This document shows, piece after piece, positions 8,337 to 15,405 of a stretch of 34,178 nucleotides of DNA. Each line of letters opens with the position of its first letter. Positions within the stretch are counted from its first letter, which is position 1. The DNA is taken from assembly GCA_934630445.1 (NCBI GenBank), contig CAKTWY010000003.1:1-34178 (forward strand), written 5' to 3'. The stretch is from an uncultured Eubacteriales bacterium (lineage in GTDB: Bacteria; Bacillota; Clostridia; Oscillospirales; Butyricicoccaceae). The notes beneath the pieces were generated by a model. The model was given only the letters and a program-made list of their open reading frames with translations, was not told the DNA's origin and did not search any database. The position numbers and the translations under genes are program-made.

Positions 8337-8362
8337 ACTGAAACCATCTTTACCGCAATATG

Positions 8363-8806
8363 TTATTTGGCGTATTCGAGAATCTTCCTCTTCAAAGCGT
8401 CAAGCTGCGTGCGAAACTCCTCTTCCGGCAAAAACACCTTCTCGACATTGTCCACGAACGGTCCGCCCCATCCAACGCCGTCTTTATATTTTGGCACAAG
8501 GTGCATATGCAGATGTGTTACCAGATCCCCATAGGTGGCATAATTGATCTTGTCCGGATGATAAAGCTCGTCGATCGCGCGTGTGACCGCCGCCATCTCG
8601 CGCATAAAGCCGGTCAGCATCTCATCCGGCATCTTATAATATTCGGTGATATGCTCCTTACACGCAATAATGCAGCGGCCCGGATTTTTCTGATCGCGGA
8701 AGAAGAAAACGTTGGAATGCGCAAGCTCGCAGATTTTTTCCATCAGCGCTGTCTGACGCTCATCCTCCGTGCAGTAAAAGCATGAGGCATCGTAATTTTT
8801 TGACAT
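8363..8806 (-). CDS. HIT-family nucleotide hydrolase/transferase
   Basis: A 147-residue histidine-triad protein with His98-x-His100-x-His102 in VTHLHMHLVP. A CxxC pair (C9/C12) together with other HIT residues may bind zinc. Family members hydrolyse dinucleoside polyphosphates or nucleotide phosphoramidates; the substrate is undetermined. I start it at ATG 8806 because AGGAGG lies eight bases upstream. The longer frame to 8857 would run through the promoter region and a leader stem-loop. It has its own promoter and is not obviously in an operon. Confidence 0.88.
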   Translation of the reverse strand: MSKNYDASCFYCTEDERQTALMEKICELAHSNVFFFRDQKNPGRCIIACKEHITEYYKMPDEMLTGFMREMAAVTRAIDELYHPDKINYATYGDLVTHLHMHLVPKYKDGVGWGGPFVDNVEKVFLPEEEFRTQLDALKRKILEYAK

Positions 8807-8852
8807 CTGGCGTCCTCCTATCGATTGAGCGGCAGCGGCCGCTCTTTTCTTC

Positions 8853-8881
8853 ATCATAGTACCAAATCACCCGCAAGTCAA
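8853..8881 (-). promoter_or_regulatory. strong sigma-A promoter and leader stem-loop for the HIT gene
   Basis: On the minus strand TTGACT (8881-8876) and TATGAT (8858-8853) have 17-base spacing. Between the predicted start site and the ribosome binding site the leader holds a perfect 7-bp GC-rich stem, GAGCGGC/GCCGCTC, at 8827-8844 with a 4-base loop. This could affect translation or stability. Confidence 0.65.
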
Positions 8882-8902
8882 CCGCAGCGCGCCGTAGAAA
8901 GC

Positions 8903-9745
8903 TCAGCTTTTCTTTTCCCGCGCCTGGATGAGCACATGATTCAGCTCCCCGCCCATAATCAGCACCACGCCGGTCAAATAAAGCCACAGCATCAGGATCA
9001 TCAGCGCGCCGAGCGAGCCGTAGAGCATGGAATACCGCGCCATATTGTCCACGTAAAACGAGAAGCCGAGCGATATGATGACCCAGGAAATCATCGCCGC
9101 AAAAGCGCCGGGCACGACCTCTCTGATACGCAGGCGAGTGTTGGGCACAATGTAATAAAGAAATGTAAACAGCACGAACATAATCAGCGCGATCACACTG
9201 AAGCGCAGCGTATTCCAGAGTGCAACATAGCTGTTGAGATGCGGAAAAAATTTGCCCGCAAAGCGAAGCACGCGCTCACCCAGCAGAACCAGGATCATCG
9301 CGCCGTAAATCGACACCATCATGGAAATCGTGAAGACTACAGACACCGCGGTACGCCCGAGCAGACCGCGGTCTTTCTCAATGCGGTGCGCACGGTTCAG
9401 CGCGATTGTCAGCTCCGCCACCACGCGTGAAAAAGAATAGAGCGTGAGCACCAGGCCGGTGATCATAAGAGAGCGGCTTTGGAGCGTATTGATATAGCCG
9501 AGATAGCCCTGCACCATGTTTGTCAGCTCTGTCGGCAGAACACGGCTCAAAAGATCTGCCAGCTCCATCGGATCGATGTTCATCAGCCCTACCAGAGAGT
9601 TGATAAACATCAGCGTTGGGAAAAAGGAAAACAGAAGAAAATACGCAAGTGTTGCCGCGCCGCGCCCCACAGAATCATCGAAAAAGCGGAGCACCAGCTC
9701 CTGAATTGCCGATAAAAAGCGATTGCGAAAGGCAAAACGTTTCAT
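8903..9745 (-). CDS. YihY/BrkB-family membrane protein
   Basis: A 280-residue polytopic protein with about six transmembrane helices. The pattern RGAATLAYFLLFSFFPTLMFI near the start and the C-terminal YGSLGALMILMLWLYLTG ... GGELNHVL are hallmarks of the YihY (once called RNase BN) family. Its function is unknown; it is not a nuclease. I prefer ATG 9745 because GGGAGG is six bases upstream; ATG 9751 would abut the same site and the longer frame to 9793 has no site. It diverges from the M23 gene across 75 bases. Confidence 0.88.
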   Translation of the reverse strand: MKRFAFRNRFLSAIQELVLRFFDDSVGRGAATLAYFLLFSFFPTLMFINSLVGLMNIDPMELADLLSRVLPTELTNMVQGYLGYINTLQSRSLMITGLVLTLYSFSRVVAELTIALNRAHRIEKDRGLLGRTAVSVVFTISMMVSIYGAMILVLLGERVLRFAGKFFPHLNSYVALWNTLRFSVIALIMFVLFTFLYYIVPNTRLRIREVVPGAFAAMISWVIISLGFSFYVDNMARYSMLYGSLGALMILMLWLYLTGVVLIMGGELNHVLIQAREKKS

Positions 9746-9820
9746 ACGCATCCTCCCTTCTCCGTCCGTCATAACAGACACTCCCGGCGTCATATAGTGT
9801 TAGGACGGGAGGCGTTTGAA

Positions 9821-10885
9821 ATGCAGAAGAAAAAATTCGTCCGCATCGCTGCGGTCATTCTGATCTTTACGTTCGCTGCAGTGCTGATATTCGAGCTGCA
9901 CCGTTCGATCCCGACGGCGGGCGAAATGGTCACTGAAACGGAAAATGATCGAAAATTCATCAAATGGGTCGAATTCGACGTTTCATATTCAGCGCTCAGC
10001 AAGGCCCTTGAGCTTGACATCAAAAATCACGACAGCCCGACGCCGACGGATTGGGTCACACTTCTGGCCTGCCTCGGCGCAAAATATGGCGGCGATTTTT
10101 CACGCTATCAGGAGCGCGATCTCCTCGCCTACGAAAAACGCCTGCTCGACGGGGAAAGCATCGAACAGATCACGGAAAAGATGACATACTTCCCCTATTA
10201 TTCAGAGGCCTATGGCGCAGTCCTCGGCGGAATGGTCGGTCCATACTCGCTCGAAACGGTGAAAAGCGACGGAACAAAAGAAATGGCAGAAACATACGGG
10301 CTGAAGGCCTTCTCCCCCATTGCAAAAGGGTTTGACTATTCCGACTACGACGACTTCGGCGCCGGGCGGACTTACGGCTACCGCCGCCGCCATCTCGGCC
10401 ACGATCTCATCGGCCTGACGGGCACGCCGATCATTGCCATCGAATCCGGAATCGTGGAAGTCATGGGATGGAACCAGTACGGCGGATGGCGCATCGGCAT
10501 CCGCAGCTTTGACGGACTGCGCTACTACTATTACGCCCACCTGCGGCAAAACCGCCCTTATCATGTCGATCTGAAGGAGGGCGAGGTGGTGCGCGCCGGC
10601 GACGTCATCGGATACCTCGGGCACACCGGCTACAGCACGAAGGAAAACACAAACAACATCGACACGCCGCATCTGCACGTGGGCCTGCAGCTCATCTTCG
10701 ACCCGTCCCAGAAAGAGGGCTCGGGTGAAATCTGGGTCAATCTCTATCCGCTGACGCGCCTGCTTGCGCGGCATCGCTCTGAAGTATACCGCGTGGCGGA
10801 GACGAAAGAATTTTACCGTGTCAGCGATTTCGATGAGCCAGCCCTGAAAGAATATCGAAAGGAGCAGAAAATCAATGCGCAATAA
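9821..10885 (+). CDS. membrane-anchored M23 (LytM-type) peptidase
   Basis: A 354-residue protein with an N-terminal anchor (residues 7-25, no clear cleavage site), an uncharacterised linker (about 40-170) and a C-terminal M23 domain. Metal ligands are His191/Asp195 in HLGHD and the HxH His284-x-His286 in HLHVG, with a further conserved His240 in YYYYAHL. With all ligands present it should be an active zinc endopeptidase cutting peptidoglycan cross-bridges outside the membrane. The start ATG has GGGAGG eight bases upstream. Its last 11 bases overlap the deacetylase gene, so the two are probably translated together and act on the same wall substrate. Confidence 0.9.
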   Translation: MQKKKFVRIAAVILIFTFAAVLIFELHRSIPTAGEMVTETENDRKFIKWVEFDVSYSALSKALELDIKNHDSPTPTDWVTLLACLGAKYGGDFSRYQERDLLAYEKRLLDGESIEQITEKMTYFPYYSEAYGAVLGGMVGPYSLETVKSDGTKEMAETYGLKAFSPIAKGFDYSDYDDFGAGRTYGYRRRHLGHDLIGLTGTPIIAIESGIVEVMGWNQYGGWRIGIRSFDGLRYYYYAHLRQNRPYHVDLKEGEVVRAGDVIGYLGHTGYSTKENTNNIDTPHLHVGLQLIFDPSQKEGSGEIWVNLYPLTRLLARHRSEVYRVAETKEFYRVSDFDEPALKEYRKEQKINAQ

Positions 10886-11738
10886 ACGCTTTCTTCTGAC
10901 ATTGGCCGGGTTTTGTCTGGTGATTCTCCTGTCGGCAGTGCTGGGGCTTTTATCCCGCAGCGTGCCGGCAATGGCCCCGGTCGGGGGCGGAGATGCGGTA
11001 GAAGGCTATTCTCTCCCCATTATCATGTACCACAGCGTGCTGAAGGACAAAGCGCGTCACAACCAATACGTGATCTCTCCCGATGAATTTGAAGCAGACC
11101 TGAAATACCTGCGCGACAACGGCTATGAAACCGTGGTGATCGCAGACCTCATCGACTATGTCGAAAACGGCACGCCGCTGCCCGCAAAGCCTGTCATGCT
11201 CACGTTTGACGACGGCTACTACAATAACTACCTCTATGCCGCGCCGCTGCTTGATACCTATCATATGAAAGGCGTTCTCTCCATTATCGGTTATTATACT
11301 GATGCGTATACCGAAAAGCCGGATGAAAACGCCTATTATTCGCATGTGACCTGGCCGCAGGTCAAGGAGCTGATTGAAAACGGAACGTTTGAACTGCAGA
11401 ACCACTCCTACAATCTGCATTCGGCCAAGGGCGGACGCAAAGGAACCATGAAGCTCAAAAGCGAAACACTCGGACAGTATCACGAATTTCTCTCCGCAGA
11501 CATCAAGCAGCTGCAGGACGAATTCAGGGAGCATACGGGATATGAACCGACTGCCTTCTGCTATCCGTTCGGCGCCGTCAGCAATGCCTCGCTCGATCTG
11601 ATCCGCGACCTGGGGTTTCGCGCATCCCTCTCCTGCGCGCAGAAACTGAACCATATCACAAGAGATCCCGAATGCCTTTTCATGCTCGGACGCTATCTGC
11701 GCCCACACGGAACACCGGTATCAAAGCTGCTTCCGTAA
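10875..11738 (+). CDS. polysaccharide deacetylase (NodB/CE4 family), membrane-anchored
   Basis: A 287-residue protein with a hydrophobic N-terminal anchor (6-27) and a NodB domain. The motifs are TFDDG at 110-114 (catalytic base and metal Asp), H177-S-x3-H182 (metal histidines) and FCYPFG at 228-233. It should remove N-acetyl groups from a surface glycan such as peptidoglycan. The start lies inside the end of the upstream M23 gene (ATG followed by the M23 TAA), an arrangement typical of coupled translation. A substrate other than peptidoglycan is possible. Confidence 0.9.
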   Translation: MRNKRFLLTLAGFCLVILLSAVLGLLSRSVPAMAPVGGGDAVEGYSLPIIMYHSVLKDKARHNQYVISPDEFEADLKYLRDNGYETVVIADLIDYVENGTPLPAKPVMLTFDDGYYNNYLYAAPLLDTYHMKGVLSIIGYYTDAYTEKPDENAYYSHVTWPQVKELIENGTFELQNHSYNLHSAKGGRKGTMKLKSETLGQYHEFLSADIKQLQDEFREHTGYEPTAFCYPFGAVSNASLDLIRDLGFRASLSCAQKLNHITRDPECLFMLGRYLRPHGTPVSKLLP

Positions 11739-11755
11739 AAACATCCGAGCGCGCT

Positions 11756-11784
11756 GCGGTACGGCGATCGCCTCCGCTTTTATT
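11756..11784 (+). terminator. terminator after the M23-deacetylase pair
   Basis: GCGG (11756-11759) and CCGC (11774-11777) flank an inner GGC-GATC-GCC palindrome (11763-11772), and TTTTATT follows. It overlaps the last codon of the convergent pyrB gene. Confidence 0.55.
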
Positions 11785-12886
11785 CCTGCTGCGCACGTGC
11801 TGCACTCCAGCGCGCTGTATCCTCAGGGTTTGTAAAGCGAACCGGCTTGTCGCAGAATGCACACGTGCCGTCACTGTTAACATAGCGGGGCAAATACGGT
11901 TCGCTGTGCGTAATGCATTTTGGATTGGTGCAGGTATATGGGCATACCTCAAACGCGGGCCGCACAGGCGCGCGCCGCCCCTGTTTTGCCAGCGTCAGGA
12001 TCAGCGCCATGCGTGCAAACATCCCAAAACGCGCCTGTTTGAAATAGACGGCGCGCGGATCATCGTCGACCTCCACAGCGATCTCATCGACGCGCGGAAG
12101 CGGATGCATAACCAGCAGTTCGCGCTTGGCACCGGAAAGCTTGCGGCTGTCGAGGATATACACACCGCGCAGACGCTCATACTCCAGCGGATCGACGAAC
12201 CGCTCGCGCTGGATGCGCGTCATGTAAAGCACATCCAGCATCGGCATGACCGATTCGAGGCTTGAAATCTCATAATAGCGCTGCCCGCGTTCCTCCAGAA
12301 AGCGCCGGATGTATTCCGGCACTGCCAGCTCGCGCGGGGCGATCAAATAGAAGCTGATATTTTTAAAATGTGTGAGCGCCTGGATCAGAGAGTGCACCGT
12401 GCGCCCATATTTCAGGTCGCCGCACAGGCCGATATGGATCCCATCGATGCTGCCGCGCAGGTTCATGATCGTGGTCAGATCCGTCAGCGTCTGCGTCGGA
12501 TGAAAATGGCCGCCGTCACCGGCGTTGATCACCGGCACATCGGAATAGAGCGACGCCGCCATCGGCGCGCCCTCAAGCGGATTGCGCATGGTGATCACAT
12601 CGACATAGGACGACACCATCTTGATGGTATCCTTCAGCGTCTCCCCTTTCGAAACCGAAGTCATTTTCGGATCCAGAAAGCCCAAAACGCTCCCACCCAG
12701 GCGCTGCATCGCCGCTGTGAACGAAAAATTCGTCCGCGTGCTCGGCTCGTAAAACAGCGTTGCCAGAATTTTGCCGCGGCAGGCGTCGATATAATCCTCA
12801 GGCCTTGCCATAATATCACTGCAAAGCGCGTACAGCTCATCCCACTCCGCAAAATTGATCCGTTCCAAGTCAATCAAATGACGCAT
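11780..12886 (-). CDS. pyrB: aspartate carbamoyltransferase with C-terminal PyrI-like zinc domain
   Basis: Condenses carbamoyl phosphate with aspartate, the committed pyrimidine step. Residues 1-305 are a complete catalytic chain: STRT at 49-52, DPKMTSVSKGET (72-83) and HPLPR at 261-265. Residues 310-352 add a tail with C315, C319-x4-C324 and C342-x2-C345, including CITHSEP, which matches the zinc domain of the regulatory chain PyrI (Cys-x4-Cys ... Cys-x2-Cys). The nucleotide-binding domain of PyrI is absent. I start at ATG 12886 with GGAGGG nine bases upstream (368 aa). It follows the Gx-transporter gene but has a promoter-like -10 of its own. No other pyr genes are in the window. Confidence 0.95.
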   Translation of the reverse strand: MRHLIDLERINFAEWDELYALCSDIMARPEDYIDACRGKILATLFYEPSTRTNFSFTAAMQRLGGSVLGFLDPKMTSVSKGETLKDTIKMVSSYVDVITMRNPLEGAPMAASLYSDVPVINAGDGGHFHPTQTLTDLTTIMNLRGSIDGIHIGLCGDLKYGRTVHSLIQALTHFKNISFYLIAPRELAVPEYIRRFLEERGQRYYEISSLESVMPMLDVLYMTRIQRERFVDPLEYERLRGVYILDSRKLSGAKRELLVMHPLPRVDEIAVEVDDDPRAVYFKQARFGMFARMALILTLAKQGRRAPVRPAFEVCPYTCTNPKCITHSEPYLPRYVNSDGTCAFCDKPVRFTNPEDTARWSAARAQQE

Positions 12887-12921
12887 AAGACGCTTCCCTC
12901 CGCGATTTTTTCCAATGTAAT

Positions 12922-12930
12922 ATTGTATCA
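12922..12930 (-). promoter_or_regulatory. candidate extended -10 promoter for pyrB
   Basis: On the minus strand TGATACAAT (12930-12922) is an extended -10 (TG-n-TACAAT) without a good -35 box. It lies in the 89-base gap after the Gx-transporter gene, giving a leader of about 30 nt. That leaves no room for a PyrR attenuator. Confidence 0.4.
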
Positions 12931-12975
12931 CAAAACCGGGATCATACCTAGTGGCAAATTGAACATCCTTCTCCG

Positions 12976-13470
12976 CTACACACGCATTTTTTCAAACGCA
13001 CGCAAGACGGCCCCCGACACCACGCCGATCACGGCACCGGTCACCATCCCTGCGATCAGTAGCACCGGCAGATAAACGGCGAGCTTCGTATTGGAAACGA
13101 TCATCATTGCCGCGGCCAGCTGTCCGATATTATGGAATACGCCGCCGAGAATGCTCACCCCCAGCACGCTTGCTTTCATAAAGCGTCTGGCTGCAGCCAT
13201 AACGGCAAGGCTCAGCACCGCGCCTGCCATCGAGTAGGCAAGGCTCACGCCCGTGCCAAACAGAAGGCTCGACAGCAGCACGCGCAGAACCGATACCATA
13301 CCGGCGCCGCGCACTCCCTCCCGATACAGAAGGATGACCACTGCGAGATTCGCCAGCCCCACCTTGACGCCGGGAATTGCGACCGGCAGCGGCAGAAACA
13401 GCTCTACATAACTTAAAATCAGCGCCAGCGCAAGGAAGCTGGCATAAAACGCTACTTTTTTCGCCTGCAT
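12976..13470 (-). CDS. Gx transporter family membrane protein (EetB-like)
   Basis: A 164-residue, very hydrophobic protein with about five membrane segments. LPVAIPGVKVGLANLAVVILLY is diagnostic of the family misleadingly called heptaprenyl diphosphate synthase component I, now Gx transporter; it resembles ECF-type S components. From memory, the EetB protein of the Listeria flavin-based electron-transfer locus belongs here. I start at ATG 13470 with GGTGA upstream, 13 bases after the NusG_II stop. An in-frame ATG at 13503 would overlap the upstream gene and add a hydrophilic stretch. It is co-transcribed with the NusG_II gene, and apbE is divergent next door, which supports a flavin or redox role. 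Confidence 0.82.
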   Translation of the reverse strand: MQAKKVAFYASFLALALILSYVELFLPLPVAIPGVKVGLANLAVVILLYREGVRGAGMVSVLRVLLSSLLFGTGVSLAYSMAGAVLSLAVMAAARRFMKASVLGVSILGGVFHNIGQLAAAMMIVSNTKLAVYLPVLLIAGMVTGAVIGVVSGAVLRAFEKMRV

Positions 13471-13483
13471 TCTTTCACCGCCG

Positions 13484-13846
13484 TCAGTGTGACACGGCGT
13501 CAAACGTCTGCGCCGTTCCCGTTATTTCGACTGTAAGCCTGTGCGGCAGACATACAAGCATCTGCCCCTCCCTGCTGATGCGCCCCTGCCCGACGCAAAG
13601 CCCGTCCGGGCAGTCGGCTGAGGCGATATAGGCGCTGCCGTGTTCGATCACCAGCACGTTTGTGCCCAGTGCGGTGCGAATTTCACTGCGCATATCCACC
13701 GCAAGGTCGTATACGGCATATTCTTCGCCGTCAACTGTCACGACCGCACGGGCACCCGGCGCGCGAAACCAGAAAAAAGCGCCCGCGGCAATTGCCGCAA
13801 GCAGCACACATCCAACAATCAGAACATCCGCTTTTTTGATGGTCAT
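13484..13846 (-). CDS. NusG domain II protein, membrane-anchored (EetA-like)
   Basis: A 120-residue protein with one N-terminal membrane helix (7-27) and an extracytoplasmic NusG_II domain. It shows the family's cysteine pattern: CPDGLC, then CLPHRL 19 residues later, in SADCPDGLCVGQGRI ... MLVCLPHRLTVEI. It lacks the NGN and KOW parts of the NusG transcription factor, so it is not one. The same family pairs with Gx-transporter genes near flavin/Rnf/EET loci; EetA of Listeria is, from memory, of this type. It is the first gene of the minus-strand pair and diverges from apbE. Confidence 0.83.
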   Translation of the reverse strand: MTIKKADVLIVGCVLLAAIAAGAFFWFRAPGARAVVTVDGEEYAVYDLAVDMRSEIRTALGTNVLVIEHGSAYIASADCPDGLCVGQGRISREGQMLVCLPHRLTVEITGTAQTFDAVSH

Positions 13847-13960
13847 TTCAAAATTCTCATTTCACTGTGATTTCAGCGGTGCAATCGCAGCAGGATTGCC
13901 CAATCCTTTTATCCGCTCCGCCATTGACAACGGCCGGTATGCAGAAAATCGCTTATGCTT

Positions 13961-13990
13961 ATTATAGCATCGAAGCATTCGATTTGTATA
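13961..13990 (-). promoter_or_regulatory. candidate promoter for the NusG_II/Gx operon
   Basis: On the minus strand an extended -10, TGCTATAAT (13969-13961), is preceded at 18 bases by TATACA (13990-13985). The leader to the NusG_II ATG would be roughly 110 nt. Confidence 0.5.
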
Positions 13991-13998
13991 GTTTGCAA

Positions 13999-14027
13999 AT
14001 GACAAAAAAGAGAAGATGGGATATAAT
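13999..14027 (+). promoter_or_regulatory. sigma-A promoter for apbE
   Basis: ATGACA (13999-14004) and a perfect TATAAT (14022-14027) are 17 bases apart. The -10 box lies inside the left arm of the palindrome at 14018-14052. Confidence 0.6.
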
Positions 14028-14052
14028 AATCGCAAAGCGATTGTTATATCCC
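14018..14052. promoter_or_regulatory. 35-bp palindrome over the apbE promoter (candidate operator)
   Basis: GGGATATAATAATCGC (14018-14033) and GCGATTGTTATATCCC (14037-14052) are complementary with one mismatch around an AAA centre. The palindrome covers the apbE -10 and start site and lies upstream of the divergent NusG_II promoter, so one bound regulator could control both. It could also form a hairpin at the 5' end of the apbE mRNA. Confidence 0.6.
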
Positions 14053-14108
14053 CGCATACGGCTTCTTCGCAACAGAACTGCTTTCTTATTGTATAAAAAG
14101 GTGGATGT

Positions 14109-15098
14109 ATGAAATACCGGTGCTTGGTGCTGCTGGCGGCAGGACTCTTCCTCTGCTTTTCCGGATGCAGCGAAAAAACAATTTCAGAGACCGTATTTAT
14201 GATGGACACAGTCGTCACGGTGACGCTGTATGATACCAGTGACCGTGCGATCCTCTCCGGCTGCATCGATCTGATGCAGGAACTGAATGACCGTCTTAGT
14301 CGCACCAACCCTGACAGCGAGATCTCCCGGCTGAACGCTGCCGGCGGTACTCCAACAGATGTATCGGAGGATACCGCGCGCCTGATCGAAAAGGGGCTGA
14401 CTTACGGTGCGCTTTCAGACGGTGCATTTGATATCACGATCGCCCCGGTGTCTTCACTGTGGGATTTTCATGCGGATGAGCCCTCCCTCCCTGCGCCAGA
14501 CGCGCTCGATGCGGCACTGAAGCGCGTCGATTACCGCAATGTCGCAGTAGAAGGCAATACGGTCACGCTCACTGGCGGCGCGCAGCTCGACCTCGGCGGT
14601 ATTGCAAAGGGCTATATTGCTGACTGTGCCGCGGCATTTCTGCGCGAAAGCGGCATTGAGCGCGCCGTTTTGAATCTTGGCGGAAATGTCGTCGTTCTCG
14701 GTTCAAAACGCGGCGCCGACGGGTGGTCTGTCGGTATCCAGGCTCCGTTCTCACCGGAGGAGACGCTCTCCTGCGCTGTAACCGTAGCTGATAAAACGGT
14801 CGTGACCTCCGGCATCTATCAGCGCAGTTTTGTCCGCGACGGCGTACTTTATCACCATTTACTCGACACCGCAACCGGATACCCAAAGGAGAGCGACCTG
14901 GCCTCTGCCACTGTGATTTGTGACGCTTCGGCCGATGCCGACGCGCTCTCAACCATCTGCTACCTCTTCGGCTCGGAAAAGGCTCTTGCACTGGCTGATC
15001 AGGAGGGGTTCGATCTCATTCTCATCCAGCGTGACGGCAGCGTGCGCACCACGGATGGGATTGCGGAGCGCTGCGGCTTTCGGCTGCTGGAATCGTAA
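14109..15098 (+). CDS. apbE: FAD:protein FMN transferase (ApbE family lipoprotein)
   Basis: Attaches FMN covalently to Thr/Ser of exported or membrane flavoproteins. It has 329 residues with a lipoprotein-type signal ending in CFSGC (lipobox cysteine at about 20). Family blocks include MMDTVVTVTLYD, SRLNAAGG, DLGGIAKGYIAD, NLGGNVVVLG and the C-terminal HHLLDTATGYP with the Mg/FAD-site residues near SDADALST (here SADADALST). AAGGTGG stands four bases before the ATG. It diverges from the NusG_II/Gx pair. No obvious flavinylated target such as RnfG/RnfD or an FMN_bind protein is seen in the window. FmnB is the Listeria EET homologue. Confidence 0.93.
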   Translation: MKYRCLVLLAAGLFLCFSGCSEKTISETVFMMDTVVTVTLYDTSDRAILSGCIDLMQELNDRLSRTNPDSEISRLNAAGGTPTDVSEDTARLIEKGLTYGALSDGAFDITIAPVSSLWDFHADEPSLPAPDALDAALKRVDYRNVAVEGNTVTLTGGAQLDLGGIAKGYIADCAAAFLRESGIERAVLNLGGNVVVLGSKRGADGWSVGIQAPFSPEETLSCAVTVADKTVVTSGIYQRSFVRDGVLYHHLLDTATGYPKESDLASATVICDASADADALSTICYLFGSEKALALADQEGFDLILIQRDGSVRTTDGIAERCGFRLLES

Positions 15099-15127
15099 AT
15101 TGCAAATAAATTTTTGTATAAAAACAG

Positions 15128-15157
15128 TTGACGCATGAGGTCCATATATGCTATAAT
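15128..15157 (+). promoter_or_regulatory. sigma-A promoter for tRNA-Thr
   Basis: TTGACG (15128-15133) and TATAAT (15152-15157) are 18 bases apart, with an extended TGC before the -10. The predicted start is about 25 bases before the tRNA. Confidence 0.7.
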
Positions 15158-15189
15158 CTTACCGTTACAGTTTTGCTATTGCAGCGTGT

Positions 15190-15265
15190 GCTACTGTGGC
15201 TCAGTCGGTAGAGCAGCTGATTCGTAATCAGCAGGTCGCCAGTTCGAGTCTGGCCAGTAGCTCCA
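15190..15265 (+). tRNA. tRNA-Thr (anticodon CGT)
   Basis: A full 76-nt cloverleaf: acceptor GCTACTG/CAGTAGC, D-stem GCTC/GAGC, anticodon stem GCTGA/TCAGC with loop TTCGTAA, a five-base variable loop, T-stem GCCAG/CTGGC with loop TTCGAGT, discriminator T and an encoded CCA. The anticodon CGT reads ACG. It is a single-gene transcript with its own promoter and terminator. Confidence 0.96.
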
Positions 15266-15292
15266 AAAGACCAGTCTGATGGCTGGTCTTTT
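15265..15292 (+). terminator. tRNA-Thr terminator
   Basis: AAAAGACCAG (15265-15274) pairs with CTGGTCTTTT (15283-15292), with T-rich sequence running on to 15300. Confidence 0.8.
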
Positions 15293-15336
15293 TTATTTAT
15301 GTATCGCCCGCCGGAAGCAAGCCATACCATCCTACA

Positions 15337-15374
15337 TGAAAAAGCAGCACGGACAAAGTTGTCCGTGCTGCTTT
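15337..15374 (-). terminator. guaB terminator
   Basis: AAAGCAGCACGGACAA (15341-15356) is exactly complementary to 15359-15374. Minus-strand transcription from guaB exits into a T-run. The stem lies about 30 bases past the guaB stop. Confidence 0.75.
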
Positions 15375-15405
15375 GTTGTACGCCTTCTCCGGCATGTTTC
15401 AGAAA

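Noticed and set aside
8903..9745. Ribonuclease BN
   Set aside because: The name is a historical misassignment of the YihY family; the protein is a polytopic membrane protein without nuclease motifs.
12976..13470. Heptaprenyl diphosphate synthase subunit
   Set aside because: Family name is misleading: this is a small multi-span membrane protein with no prenyltransferase aspartate-rich motif and no component II gene nearby.
13484..13846. Transcription factor NusG
   Set aside because: Only the NusG_II domain is present, behind a membrane helix and with cysteines; there is no NGN or KOW domain.
14018..14052. Terminator for the preceding gene
   Set aside because: Transcription diverges from both sides of it, so no gene reads into it, and no T-run follows.
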